Program-made: the position numbers and the translations under genes | Notes under the pieces: generated by a model | Database searches by the model: none | Told to the model about the DNA's origin: nothing | The model's input: the letters and a program-made list of their open reading frames with translations, nothing else | DNA from: Proteobacteria bacterium DTSAM18 | GTDB taxonomy: Bacteria > Myxococcota_A > UBA796 > GCA-2862545 | NCBI GenBank assembly: GCA_028767165.1 | Contig: JARACJ010000004.1 | Coordinates: 353,401 to 417,400 of the forward strand | Direction: 5' to 3' | DNA length: 64,000 nucleotides | Shown: positions 8,154-16,455 of the stretch, piece after piece | Layout of the letters: each line of letters opens with the position of its first letter | Position numbering within the stretch: the first letter of the stretch is position 1

Positions 8154-9017
8154 TCAGTCGGTGCCGGGGCGGGTGTCGGTGCCGCGGGCACGCCACGCGT
8201 CGTAGGCTGCGGTCCAGCTCCGGGAGGCGACGGGGCGGGTGGCGACGGGCCGGGGACGGGTGTCGAACAGGCCGCACATGCGGCAGAAGGCGTCGAGCTC
8301 GTCGCGCATGTCGTCGTCGTCGGACGGGAGGACGGCGCGGCCCAGATCCCTGCCGAGCACCCGGTCCATGCCGCCGGCCACGGCACAGGGGTAGTACCCG
8401 GTGGGGGTGAGTCCGGTGCCGCAGTGCTCGGTGACCCAGCAGCCGCTGCGGTAGTCGGCGTGCTGCTGGCTGGGGTCGTCCACCGGCGCCATGTTGAAGG
8501 GCAGGAAGGGCTGCTCGGGGCCTTCCTTCATGGTGTTGTCGATGACGATGTCGCCGGGCAGGGCGGCGAGGCGCCGCTCCACCGCCTTGCCGTGGCCGTT
8601 GGTGGCCACCTCGATGACGGTGCCCGGGCTGTGGGCGTCGCGCCAGGCCCGCAGGTCCGTCACGATGGCCGCGAACTCGGGGTGCAGGGTGGGCTCGCCG
8701 CCCAGCAGGCGGATGCGGCGCCAGGCCTTGCCTCGCGCGATCCACTGCTCGATGTGGCCCTGCAGGTCGGCGCGGCGGATGTGGGCGGTGGTGGGGGCCT
8801 GGGTGACCGAGCGGTTGCAGTTGTGGCAGGACAGGTTGCACGCGTAGGTCAGGTCGATCTCGAGCAGATCCCGGGAGCGGGTCCAGGCGGGGCCGAGGAG
8901 CCGGGTGGCCCAGGTGCGGACCCTCAGGTGACGCAGCCATCCACGGCCCTGCGTGAGGGATCGGCGCAGGGGAGCGGGCAGGTGGGGCTTGATGTGGGTG
9001 CGGTAGGTCGGCGACAT
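8154..9017 (-). CDS. Radical SAM enzyme with C-terminal Cys cluster
   Basis: 287-aa protein with the radical SAM [4Fe-4S] motif CNLSCHNC (Cys60, 64, 67) and a GGEPTLHPEF segment typical of the S-adenosylmethionine-binding part of the barrel. Further cysteines at GCWVTEHC, YYPCAVAGG and CRMCG in the last third look like a short SPASM-type auxiliary cluster region. Such enzymes often modify peptides, but no precursor peptide gene was found next to it. No strong ribosome binding site precedes the ATG. It is divergent from a small lipoprotein gene with only 38 bp between starts. Substrate unknown. Confidence 0.85.
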   Translation of the reverse strand: MSPTYRTHIKPHLPAPLRRSLTQGRGWLRHLRVRTWATRLLGPAWTRSRDLLEIDLTYACNLSCHNCNRSVTQAPTTAHIRRADLQGHIEQWIARGKAWRRIRLLGGEPTLHPEFAAIVTDLRAWRDAHSPGTVIEVATNGHGKAVERRLAALPGDIVIDNTMKEGPEQPFLPFNMAPVDDPSQQHADYRSGCWVTEHCGTGLTPTGYYPCAVAGGMDRVLGRDLGRAVLPSDDDDMRDELDAFCRMCGLFDTRPRPVATRPVASRSWTAAYDAWRARGTDTRPGTD

Positions 9018-9055
9018 GGGGCCTGTGGTAGCCTGGGGAGCGAGGAGGGGCGCGC

Positions 9056-9550
9056 GTGCGGCACTGCCTGTGGATCATCGGAGCCGTCGCGTGCGGCCCG
9101 CAGGGCTTCGAGGGCACGCTGCCGGCGGGGGCCTGGGAGCTGTCGTCCAGCGACGACGACCCATGGTGGCACGAAGGCGGCACATCCGCACCCTGTGAGA
9201 GCTGGCGGGTGGAGGAGCCCGACTTCGTGGAGGTCGACACCACCTACTGTCCCTGGTTCACCGTCCACGCGGACCTTCCCGAAGGCATCGGGCCGGAGGC
9301 GACCCTTCAGGGCGTGCTGGTCCACGACGACCTGTGGGCCGAGGAGCCCGCGGTGGGCGTGGCGGCCATCGCGGTCGATGGTCAGGAGGTCTGGCGGGTG
9401 GAGAAGCAGATCCCGGGCGAGGTGGGGGTGCACCCCTTCGAGGTCGAGCTCGTGGAGCGGGCCGAGCCGGTGCGGATCAGCCTGCACGTCACCAACCACG
9501 GAAAGAACAGTTGGCGATTCGGTGGGTTGCGCGTGATGCTGGCGCCCTGA
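9056..9550 (+). CDS. Small lipoprotein of unknown function
   Basis: 164-aa lipoprotein (lipobox AVAC, Cys13) with a beta-rich mature part. It starts with GTG, supported by GAGGAGGGG upstream. The order is signal, an acidic SSSDDDP linker, then a possible jelly-roll or Ig-like fold ending at FGGLRVMLAP. I do not recognise a family. It is followed after 11 nt by the sugar-phosphate transferase gene, so the two are probably one operon, which hints at an envelope polysaccharide context. Confidence 0.72.
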   Translation: MRHCLWIIGAVACGPQGFEGTLPAGAWELSSSDDDPWWHEGGTSAPCESWRVEEPDFVEVDTTYCPWFTVHADLPEGIGPEATLQGVLVHDDLWAEEPAVGVAAIAVDGQEVWRVEKQIPGEVGVHPFEVELVERAEPVRISLHVTNHGKNSWRFGGLRVMLAP

Positions 9551-9561
9551 GGAGTCCCTGG

Positions 9562-10989
9562 ATGCTGCCCGAACCATCCCTCATCGACACCCCCGAGCCC
9601 GACGAGGGGCTCCGGCATCTCCGGCAGGCGCTGGTCGATGGGCTGGTGTGGGCGATGGGGTTCGTGGTGGCGTCGGTGGTCCGCTACGAGCTGTCCCGCT
9701 GGAACACCGAGCTGCCGCCCGTGGAGCTGTGGTTCCCGGTGCAGCTGCTGGTGCTGGTCGTGGCCATGTGGTGGGCCACGGGCCTCGTGCGGCTGGGCGG
9801 CGTGTCCTCCATCCGGCGGGTCGTGGTGCGGCAGGTCCGGCGTTGGGCCACCACCGCTGCCGGCCTGCTCGTGGTGCTGTACGTGCTGCACGGCGAGCCC
9901 CTCAGCCGGTTGTTCTTCGGCATGTGGTTCGGCCTGTCCGGGCTCACCCTCCTGATGGTCCACGTGCACCGCGCGGTCTGGCGCATGTTCTGGAGGAGCC
10001 AGGACGACGGGGGCTCGCCGGTGTGGATCTACGCGCCCTCCCGTGCGGCCCTCGACATCGCCCGGGCGCTCCGGGCCCGGCCCGAGTGGGGCTACAAGCC
10101 GGTGGGCCACTTCTGGGAGGAGCCGCCGGAGCAGCCGCTGCCGGAGCTTCCCTGGCGCGGCGATGCCGAGGTGCTGTGCCGCTGGGAGGGGGCGTCGGAC
10201 CACCTGGTGTTCGCCGGGGCGGAGTCCCTGCGCAGTCCCGCGTGGGACGAGGTGCAGGACCGACTCGGGGCCCGCGGCGGCGCGCTGCGACTGGTGCTGC
10301 AGGAGGTGCGGGGCGGCGTGCGGTCCGTGGGGCAGGTGGGGGATCTCCCCGTGCTCGAGCTCGGTCCGGCACGCGCCCGTGACGCGCTGTCCTACGTGGC
10401 CGCCAAGAGGCTCCTCGACGTCACGGTCAGCCTGCTGCTGCTGCTGGCGATGGCGCCGGTGATGGCGGTCGTGGCGATCTGCGTGCGGCTGTCCGGTCCC
10501 GGGCCGGTGATCTACAGCCAGGCCCGCAGCGGTCGTGGGGGGACGCCCTTCACGATGTACAAATTCCGGTCCATGGTGCCCACCGCCGACTCCCGTCGGG
10601 ACGAGCTCGAGGTCTACAACCTGATGCGGGGCCCCACGTTCAAGATGCGGCACGACCCCCGCATCACGGCCTTCGGTCGGCTGCTGCGGAGCACCAGCCT
10701 CGACGAGCTGCCTCAGCTCGTGAACGTCCTCAAGGGCGACATGAGCCTCGTGGGCCCCCGACCCCTCGTGCCCGAGGAGACCGCCGGGCTCGCACCCTGG
10801 GAGCGCGAGCGCCTGGCCGTGCCCCCGGGCCTCACCTGCATCTGGCAGGTGTGCGGCCGCAGCCGTGTGGGCCACGTGGCCTGGATGCAGCAGGACGTCA
10901 GCTACGTGAGCCAGCGCAGCCTGGCGCTCGACCTGAAGATCCTCGCGCTGACGCTGCCGGCGGTGATCACGCGTCGGGGCGCCTGGTAG
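9562..10989 (+). CDS. Polyprenyl-phosphate sugar-1-phosphate transferase (WbaP/CpsE type)
   Basis: 475-aa inner-membrane enzyme that would start a surface polysaccharide by moving a sugar-1-phosphate onto undecaprenyl phosphate. The N-terminal ~140 residues hold about four membrane helices, followed by a soluble CoA-binding-like domain (~150-275). The catalytic bacterial sugar transferase domain begins at KRLLDVTVSLLLLL and includes YKFRSM, TSLDELPQLVNVLKGDMS and SLVGPRPL. The ATG has GGAG 7 nt upstream. No other polysaccharide genes are in the window, so it is isolated from a typical cluster. The sugar is unknown. Confidence 0.92.
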   Translation: MLPEPSLIDTPEPDEGLRHLRQALVDGLVWAMGFVVASVVRYELSRWNTELPPVELWFPVQLLVLVVAMWWATGLVRLGGVSSIRRVVVRQVRRWATTAAGLLVVLYVLHGEPLSRLFFGMWFGLSGLTLLMVHVHRAVWRMFWRSQDDGGSPVWIYAPSRAALDIARALRARPEWGYKPVGHFWEEPPEQPLPELPWRGDAEVLCRWEGASDHLVFAGAESLRSPAWDEVQDRLGARGGALRLVLQEVRGGVRSVGQVGDLPVLELGPARARDALSYVAAKRLLDVTVSLLLLLAMAPVMAVVAICVRLSGPGPVIYSQARSGRGGTPFTMYKFRSMVPTADSRRDELEVYNLMRGPTFKMRHDPRITAFGRLLRSTSLDELPQLVNVLKGDMSLVGPRPLVPEETAGLAPWERERLAVPPGLTCIWQVCGRSRVGHVAWMQQDVSYVSQRSLALDLKILALTLPAVITRRGAW

Positions 10990-10992
10990 GCC

Positions 10993-11796
10993 TCAGCCCA
11001 GCAGGCGCTGGCGCTGCACCTCGTACATGATGACCGAGGCCGCGACGGCGATGTTCAGGCTGTTGACCTTGCCGAGCATGGGCATCTTGACGCACGTGTC
11101 GGCCTCGGCCAGCACCTGCTCGCCGATGCCGACGTGCTCGTTGCCGACGACGACGCAGGTTCCCCGGACGAAGTCGAGGTCGGTGAACATGGCGTCGGTG
11201 TTGGCGGAGGTGCCGACCACCTGGATGCCGGCCTCCTTCACGGTGCGAAGGGTGGCGGGGAGGTCCGGGGCACGCAGGATGGGCAGGGCGAACACGGCAC
11301 CGCGGGAGGCGCGCACCACGCGCCAGCCGAAGGCATCCACGGTGCTGCCACCGAGGATGACGCCGTGGGCACCGGCCGCATCGGCGGAGCGGATGAGCAT
11401 GCCCAGGTTGTCGGCGCTGTCGCCCTCGTCGACCGCCACCAGGAAGGGGCGCTCGTGATCGGCGAGCACCTGCTCCAGGTTCGCGGTGGGGGTCTTCGCG
11501 ATGGCCACGGCGTGGGGCACGGGCTTGATGTTGGTGATGCACTTGGCCATCAGGCCGCGGCTCAGGGTGTACACCGGCATGCGGCCGGCGGTGGCCACCA
11601 GCTCCCGGCCGGCGTCGGAGGTGGCGAAGGCCTCCTCGAGCAGGAGGCACTCCAGGCTCGCACCCCAGCGCAGGGCCCGCTCGATGAGCTGGGCCGACTC
11701 GATGACGAAGCGCCCCTCCTCCTCGCGGCCCTTGGGGCGCTGCAGCTTGCGGAGCAGGACGATGATGGGTTCGCGCTGTGACTGGACCTTGGGCAT
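10993..11796 (-). CDS. SpoU/TrmH-family RNA 2'-O-methyltransferase
   Basis: 267-aa SPOUT methyltransferase. An N-terminal substrate-binding domain (to ~110) precedes the knotted methyltransferase domain with the three family motifs: DNLGMLIRSADAAGA (motif 1), VVVGNEHVGI (motif 2) and MPMLGKVNSLNIAVAASV (motif 3). It methylates a ribose in tRNA or 23S rRNA using S-adenosylmethionine; the target nucleotide cannot be told from sequence. GAGGA precedes the ATG. It converges on the sugar transferase gene with 3 bp between the stops and no visible terminator. Confidence 0.92.
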   Translation of the reverse strand: MPKVQSQREPIIVLLRKLQRPKGREEEGRFVIESAQLIERALRWGASLECLLLEEAFATSDAGRELVATAGRMPVYTLSRGLMAKCITNIKPVPHAVAIAKTPTANLEQVLADHERPFLVAVDEGDSADNLGMLIRSADAAGAHGVILGGSTVDAFGWRVVRASRGAVFALPILRAPDLPATLRTVKEAGIQVVGTSANTDAMFTDLDFVRGTCVVVGNEHVGIGEQVLAEADTCVKMPMLGKVNSLNIAVAASVIMYEVQRQRLLG

Positions 11797-11890
11797 GCCG
11801 GTGTCCTCTCGTGAGACGGGATGGCTGCCGAGGCCATAGCGCTCCCGGGGCCGGCCGGCACGCGGGCTTGCACGATGACAAATCGGCCCC

Positions 11891-11917
11891 CAGGACCTTT
11901 TTCGTCCTGTTTTCTTT
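11891..11917 (+). terminator. Orphan intrinsic terminator in the phhA upstream region
   Basis: CAGGAC-N7-GTCCTG, a 6-bp stem, followed directly by TTTTCTTT on the plus strand. No plus-strand gene ends here: the gene to the left is on the minus strand. It lies ~125 bp before phhA, so it is either a leader attenuator for phhA or the end of a small RNA. A 35-codon open frame (11875-11982) with three Phe codons spans it but has no clear ribosome binding site. Confidence 0.45.
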
Positions 11918-12038
11918 CGGTCAAGCCTGGGTTTGCGGTGGCTCGGGATGATCCGGACGGCGGGGATCCAATGTACAACTGATGTCGATCCGATTTTCCG
12001 TTCCGCCTCGGCGGGACCTTCTTCTGTGTGGAGAGACC

Positions 12039-12872
12039 ATGGACGTCCCGAGCATCATGGAGCTTGATCCGGACCACCCCGGCTTTCGCGATCCGGCGTA
12101 CCGCAAGCGTCGCGATCTCATCGCCAACATCGCCCTGAACCACCGCATGGGTGATCCCATCCCCGACGCCCCCTACACCTCCGAGGAGCACGGCGTCTGG
12201 CGGGCCATCTGGGAGTCCCTGGAAGACCTGCACAAGACCCACGTGGTCAAGCCCGTGCAGGACATCCTCCATCGCATCGAGCTCGATCACCACGAGATCC
12301 CCCAGCTGTCCGTGGTCAACGAGCAGATCAAGCAGGCCACGGGCTACTCCATGGAGCCGGTCGCCGGCCTCGTCACCGCCGCCGACTTCCTGCGCGCGCT
12401 CGGTGAGGGCTACTTCTGCTCCACGCAGTACATCCGCCACGCCTCCAAGCCCCTGTACACGCCCGAGCCGGACGTGGTGCACGAGCTGGTGGGCCACGCC
12501 GCCCTGCTGTCGAGTCCCCGGATCGCCCAGCTGCAGCTCAAGATGGGCAAGGCCGTCCACGGCGCCAGCCAGGACGAGGTCGACCGCCTGATCCGCCTGT
12601 ACTGGTACACGATCGAGTTCGGCGTGGCCTGGGAAGACGGCCAGATCAAGGCCTACGGCGCAGGCCTCCTGTCGAGCTGCGGCGAGCTGGCCCAGATCGC
12701 CGAGGGTCCCGAGCTGCGTCCCTGGAACGTCGTCGAGATGGTCAGCACCCCCTACGACCCCACCGACTACCAGGGCACCCTGTGGGTCGCCGCCAGCTAC
12801 GAGCAGGCGCTCGACGACATCGAGGCCTTCCTCGATCAGGGCCTGTACAAGGACGAGCACTTCCAGGACTGA
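12039..12872 (+). CDS. phhA: Phenylalanine 4-hydroxylase
   Basis: 277-aa pterin-dependent aromatic amino acid hydroxylase converting phenylalanine to tyrosine. The iron ligands are visible as His148 and His153 in HELVGH and Glu193 in the TIEFGV segment; KPLYTPEPDVVHELVGHAA is the family signature. Length matches bacterial monodomain PhhA (about 260-300 aa). The ATG at 12039 has GGAG at normal spacing; an ATG 57 bp upstream gives an unlikely Arg-rich extension and was not used. No pterin dehydratase gene (phhB) adjoins it. A strong hairpin terminator follows. Together with HPPD it gives the first steps of phenylalanine breakdown. Confidence 0.96.
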   Translation: MDVPSIMELDPDHPGFRDPAYRKRRDLIANIALNHRMGDPIPDAPYTSEEHGVWRAIWESLEDLHKTHVVKPVQDILHRIELDHHEIPQLSVVNEQIKQATGYSMEPVAGLVTAADFLRALGEGYFCSTQYIRHASKPLYTPEPDVVHELVGHAALLSSPRIAQLQLKMGKAVHGASQDEVDRLIRLYWYTIEFGVAWEDGQIKAYGAGLLSSCGELAQIAEGPELRPWNVVEMVSTPYDPTDYQGTLWVAASYEQALDDIEAFLDQGLYKDEHFQD

Positions 12873-12893
12873 TCGCCTGGGTTCGTCACGAAC

Positions 12894-12925
12894 AAGGGCG
12901 CCCCACCGGCCGGTGGGGCGCCCTT
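12894..12925. terminator. Bidirectional terminator between phhA and a lipoprotein gene
   Basis: A 32-bp perfect palindrome with 16-bp arms (AAGGGCGCCCCACCGG and its complement) 21 bp after the phhA stop and 70 bp from the end of the converging lipoprotein gene. A/T pairs at both ends fit use in both directions. Confidence 0.8.
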
Positions 12926-12995
12926 CGTGCGTGTGGGCGGGGCGGTCCGGGGGGCAGCACGCGGGCCAGCCTCGGAGACAGCCCTACAGACAGCC

Positions 12996-14927
12996 TCACA
13001 GACAGGTGTAGAAGGCGAAGTCGTCGTTCCAGCCGCAGGTGGTCTGCCACTCGGTGCAGTCCATCACGACGAGGGCCTCGTCTTCGCAGTACACGAGGGT
13101 GTCGCCCAGGCAGGCGCCGTCGTAGTCGTACTCGCCGCAGGGAGCGCCCTCGACGGGCACGTCGGAGGGCGCGGACTCGACCTCGGCCTGGGGCAGGGCG
13201 CACCAGGCCGTGTGCTCGAGGGGCAGGACGACGTCTTCCGGGGTGTCGCGCTGGGGGCAGGGCTCGTCCTCGGACCAGGCCTTCCACTCGTCGGCCCTGC
13301 CCTGGGCCGCTGCGTAGGCCGCAAAGCGGGCGTAGCCATCGTCGTGGGACTTGAAGACCTCCGGCTCGACACACTCGCCGCGCTCGTCGGCCGTGGCCAG
13401 GAGCTGCAGGTTGTAGTCCACCACCAGCTGGTGCATCTGCGGAGTGGTGGAGTTCCAGCAGCAGGTCTTCGAGGACTCGTACGCGAGCTCGGCGAAGATG
13501 TAGTCCTCGAGGGTGCGCCAGGTCTCGTCGACCTGGGCCCGGGTGAGGCCCTGTTCGCGCTCGGCGAGGTCGTACAGCTCGGCGAAGGCCTCCTCGCGGC
13601 GCTGGCGGTTGGCGCAGGAGGCCGGCCGCTTGGTCAGGTTGGTGCGCGCGGTGTCGATGCGCTGGCCGAGCAGCTCGAACTGCTCCTCGATGGTCAGATC
13701 CCCCAGCAGCGCGCGGAAGGTGGGCACGCGGGCACCGAGGGTCTGCAGATCGGTGTAGGGGATGAAGTCGCCGACGTCGGCGGGGGCGACCACGTTGGTC
13801 CAGCGGCCGTCGGCCTGGACGGGGGTGCGCCAGCGCTTGAGGCCGCCGCCGAGGCTGGCGAAGGGCACGCCCTCGGGGGATTCGTCCGGGCCGCCGCTGT
13901 ACTGGCTGGTGAAGTAGGCCCGGGACAGGCCGCCGTCGTACCAGACCGGTTGGATGCGGGGCATGGAGCCGAAGATGAGCTCGGCCTCGTAGCGATCGGG
14001 ACCGAGCTGCTCGACCTCCTTGAGCACCGTGACGTGGCCGATGCCCTGACGCTGCCAGCGCTCGATGAGCAGGTCGCCTTCGGCCATGGCCCTGGGCGCG
14101 ATGTCGTAGGTGTTGTCGGAGCTGGCGAGGTGGATGGAGCCGAAGTTGGTGAGCAGGCGCAGCAGGAAGTGACCCACGCGCTTGTTGAGGACGATCTCGT
14201 CGAAGTACGCGCCGGCGTAGGCGGCGTCGCCGAGGAAGGGGTTGTGATCGTCCTTCGCGGTGGTGAGGTAGCGGGCGGCCAGGGCTTCGTCGTGGGGCCA
14301 GAACTCGCGGGCCTTCTCCTCGGCGATGCCCTCGAAGTCGGCCGAGTGGTCGCCGTAGGACAGCGCGAAGGTGGGGCTGCCGGTGATGCGGCCTCCCTCG
14401 TGGTCGACGATGCCGAAGTGGCCGTAGTGGATCGAGCCGACGTCGGGGTGCCAGGCGGTGACGAAGAAGGGCAGGCCGTGCCAGCTGGCGAACAGGGCGC
14501 GCAGGAACAGGCCCATCTCGGCGCACTCGAGACGGGGCGACGGCAGCTCGTGGCCCCAGGGGGTGATGAGGCCGATGGTGAGGTCGCCGTCGAGGGAGTC
14601 GGCCTGCTCCATGGCGTCGACCCAGGCGGCGTACTTTTCGGACCAGGTGAGGCCGGAGTGCTCGCCCCAGGCGAGACCCGCCTCCGGCGTGACGGCATCC
14701 CAGGACTGCGTGACGGACCAGACCTCGGTGGCGCTGTCGAGCCCGGCGAGCAGGGGACCCGAGCGGGCCATGCCGGCGGCTCGCTCCGCGGGCGACTGCT
14801 GCAGCAGCGGCTTGTGGTAGTCGCGATCGATCGGGATCTCGAGGAAGGACTCGGACTGCCAGGCGTCGGGATCCAGGCTGGTGCAGGACAAGGCGAAAAG
14901 GCAGGAACAAAGGGTCAGGCCGCGCAT
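12996..14927 (-). CDS. Large lipoprotein of unknown function
   Basis: 643-aa lipoprotein; lipobox FALSC (Cys15). Start set at the ATG with GGAGG before it; the longer open frame adds an unlikely Arg-rich leader. I recognise no family. Visible features: LECAEMGLFLRALFASWHGLPF (split here as LECAEMGLF and FASWHGLPF, residues ~125-150), a Cys at the head of a hydrophobic helix followed by a histidine-rich SIHYGHFGIVDHEGG segment, an arrangement seen in papain/transglutaminase-like folds but not enough to name one. The C-terminal ~150 residues hold at least eight cysteines, two adjacent at KTCCWN. It stands alone with its own flanking hairpins. Confidence 0.75.
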   Translation of the reverse strand: MRGLTLCSCLFALSCTSLDPDAWQSESFLEIPIDRDYHKPLLQQSPAERAAGMARSGPLLAGLDSATEVWSVTQSWDAVTPEAGLAWGEHSGLTWSEKYAAWVDAMEQADSLDGDLTIGLITPWGHELPSPRLECAEMGLFLRALFASWHGLPFFVTAWHPDVGSIHYGHFGIVDHEGGRITGSPTFALSYGDHSADFEGIAEEKAREFWPHDEALAARYLTTAKDDHNPFLGDAAYAGAYFDEIVLNKRVGHFLLRLLTNFGSIHLASSDNTYDIAPRAMAEGDLLIERWQRQGIGHVTVLKEVEQLGPDRYEAELIFGSMPRIQPVWYDGGLSRAYFTSQYSGGPDESPEGVPFASLGGGLKRWRTPVQADGRWTNVVAPADVGDFIPYTDLQTLGARVPTFRALLGDLTIEEQFELLGQRIDTARTNLTKRPASCANRQRREEAFAELYDLAEREQGLTRAQVDETWRTLEDYIFAELAYESSKTCCWNSTTPQMHQLVVDYNLQLLATADERGECVEPEVFKSHDDGYARFAAYAAAQGRADEWKAWSEDEPCPQRDTPEDVVLPLEHTAWCALPQAEVESAPSDVPVEGAPCGEYDYDGACLGDTLVYCEDEALVVMDCTEWQTTCGWNDDFAFYTCL

Positions 14928-15039
14928 GGGTACCTCCGGGGCGACCGGATACCACAGACGGAGGACCACGTCACGCCATCGGGCGCCTTGCAACCTGGGC
15001 TTCCGGGCGGCCGGCATGGAGGCGTCCCCAAGACGACGA

Positions 15040-15068
15040 CGCCCCCACCCTCCAAGAGGGCAGGGGCG
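15040..15068 (-). terminator. Terminator hairpin after the leucine dehydrogenase gene
   Basis: CGCCCCCACCCTC / GAGGGCAGGGGCG, a 13-bp stem with two mismatches and a 3-nt loop, 24 bp beyond the minus-strand stop codon, followed there by TCGTCGTCTT. Confidence 0.6.
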
Positions 15069-15092
15069 TGGGGTGCGCGCGAGGCGCAGGAC

Positions 15093-16184
15093 TCACCGGT
15101 ACCGGTTCAGGCGGTTGCCGACGAAGGTGTCCTTGATCTTGGCGACGCCAGCGATGCGGCGCTCGGCCAGCGTGTTGGCGGCCTGCAGGGTGGTGATGCC
15201 CTCGTCACGCGCGATCTGGAAGATGCGGGTGGTGATGTCGTAGATGGCCTGGACGCGCTCGGTGGAGCGCTGGGCGTTGTAGCCCTCGAGCTCGTTGGCG
15301 ACGTTGATGAGGCCACCGGCGTTCACGACGTAGTCGGGGGCGTACAGGATGCCGCGGTCGGCCAGGGCCTGGGCGTGATCCTCACGATCCAGGGTGTTGT
15401 TGGCGGAGCCGGCGATGATGCTGCACTTGAGGCGCTCGATGGTCTCGTCGTTGACGGTGGCACCGAGGGCACAGGGCGCGTAGATGTCGCAGTCGACGTC
15501 GTAGATGGCGTCGGGGTCGACGTACTCGGCGGAGGGCACGAGCTCGGACGTCTTGCGCAGGTTGTCCTGATCGATGTCGGTGATGAACACCTTGGCGCCG
15601 GCGTCGGCCAGCATCTTCACCAGGTGGATGCCGACGTGGCCCACGCCCTGGACGGTGATCTTCTTGCCCTCGAGGGAGTCGGAGCCGGTCTGCCAGTTGA
15701 CGGAGGCCTTGATGCCCTCGAACACGCCCAGGGCGGTGAAGGGGCTGGGGTCGCCGGAGCCACCGAGGCTGCGGGAGATGCCGACCACGGAGTCGGTCTC
15801 CATGCGGGCCCACTCCATGTCCTGCACGGTGGTGCCGACATCCTCAGCGGTGATGTAGCGGCCGCCGAGGGTCTGGACGAAACGACCGTAGCTGCGGAAC
15901 AGCATCTCGGACTTCATCTTCTTGGCGTCGCCGATGATGACGGCCTTGCCACCACCGAGGTTCAGGCCGGCAGCAGCAGCCTTGTAGGTCATGCCACGGG
16001 ACAGGCGGAGCACGTCGCGGACGGCGCTCGCCTCATCGGCGTAGGCCCACATACGGGTACCGCCGAGGGCAGGGCCCAGGGTGGTATCGTGGATACCGAT
16101 GATGGCCTTCAGACCGGTGGTCTCGTCGTGGCAGAACACGAGCTGCTCGTGGTCGTGCTGCTCCATCTGTTCGAAGATGCTCAT
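15093..16184 (-). CDS. ldh: Leucine (branched-chain amino acid) dehydrogenase
   Basis: 363-aa member of the Glu/Leu/Phe/Val dehydrogenase family, NAD-dependent, catalysing reversible oxidative deamination of branched-chain amino acids. Catalytic lysines are in place: Lys68 (SRGMTYK) and Lys80 (LNLGGGK), the same numbers as in Bacillus leucine dehydrogenases. The nucleotide site shows VQGVGHVG around residues 180-187. Length fits leucine rather than glutamate dehydrogenase (over 410 aa). The ATG follows AAGGA; a 16-codon upstream extension was rejected. A phenylalanine or valine dehydrogenase is possible but less likely. Confidence 0.9.
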   Translation of the reverse strand: MSIFEQMEQHDHEQLVFCHDETTGLKAIIGIHDTTLGPALGGTRMWAYADEASAVRDVLRLSRGMTYKAAAAGLNLGGGKAVIIGDAKKMKSEMLFRSYGRFVQTLGGRYITAEDVGTTVQDMEWARMETDSVVGISRSLGGSGDPSPFTALGVFEGIKASVNWQTGSDSLEGKKITVQGVGHVGIHLVKMLADAGAKVFITDIDQDNLRKTSELVPSAEYVDPDAIYDVDCDIYAPCALGATVNDETIERLKCSIIAGSANNTLDREDHAQALADRGILYAPDYVVNAGGLINVANELEGYNAQRSTERVQAIYDITTRIFQIARDEGITTLQAANTLAERRIAGVAKIKDTFVGNRLNRYR

Positions 16185-16288
16185 GGCGTGTGATCCTTGG
16201 CAAGAAAGGAAGCTTCTGCCCGTACCGGCCACCGACGAGAAGACGCACGTGGGTGGTTGGGGGGCGCGATCAAGCGTGGCCCCCTAAC

Positions 16289-16300
16289 CGGGGATCCCCG
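16289..16300. repeat. 12-bp perfect palindrome in the ldh/hemB divergent region
   Basis: CGGGGATCCCCG lies in the 271-bp region between the divergent leucine dehydrogenase and hemB starts. It could be an operator for either gene; no supporting promoter elements were clear. Confidence 0.25.
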
Positions 16301-16455
16301 ATCCCTGCATGGATCTGGGGGCGCAGAAACGTGGATATCTGGTGAAGCATCCTGACGTGCGTCACCATGGGTACCTCACGCCGCTGCGCAGGCCGGTGGA
16401 AGACGCTATCGGGAGGCAGCGGACCGGCCGCCCCATCGTCCGCTTCGGAGGAACC

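Noticed and set aside
12927..16193. An uninterrupted 1088-codon frame on the plus strand
   Set aside because: It lies antisense to the large lipoprotein and leucine dehydrogenase genes, is made of Val/Gly/Ala/Asp-rich sequence typical of mirror frames in GC-rich DNA, and lacks a ribosome binding site.
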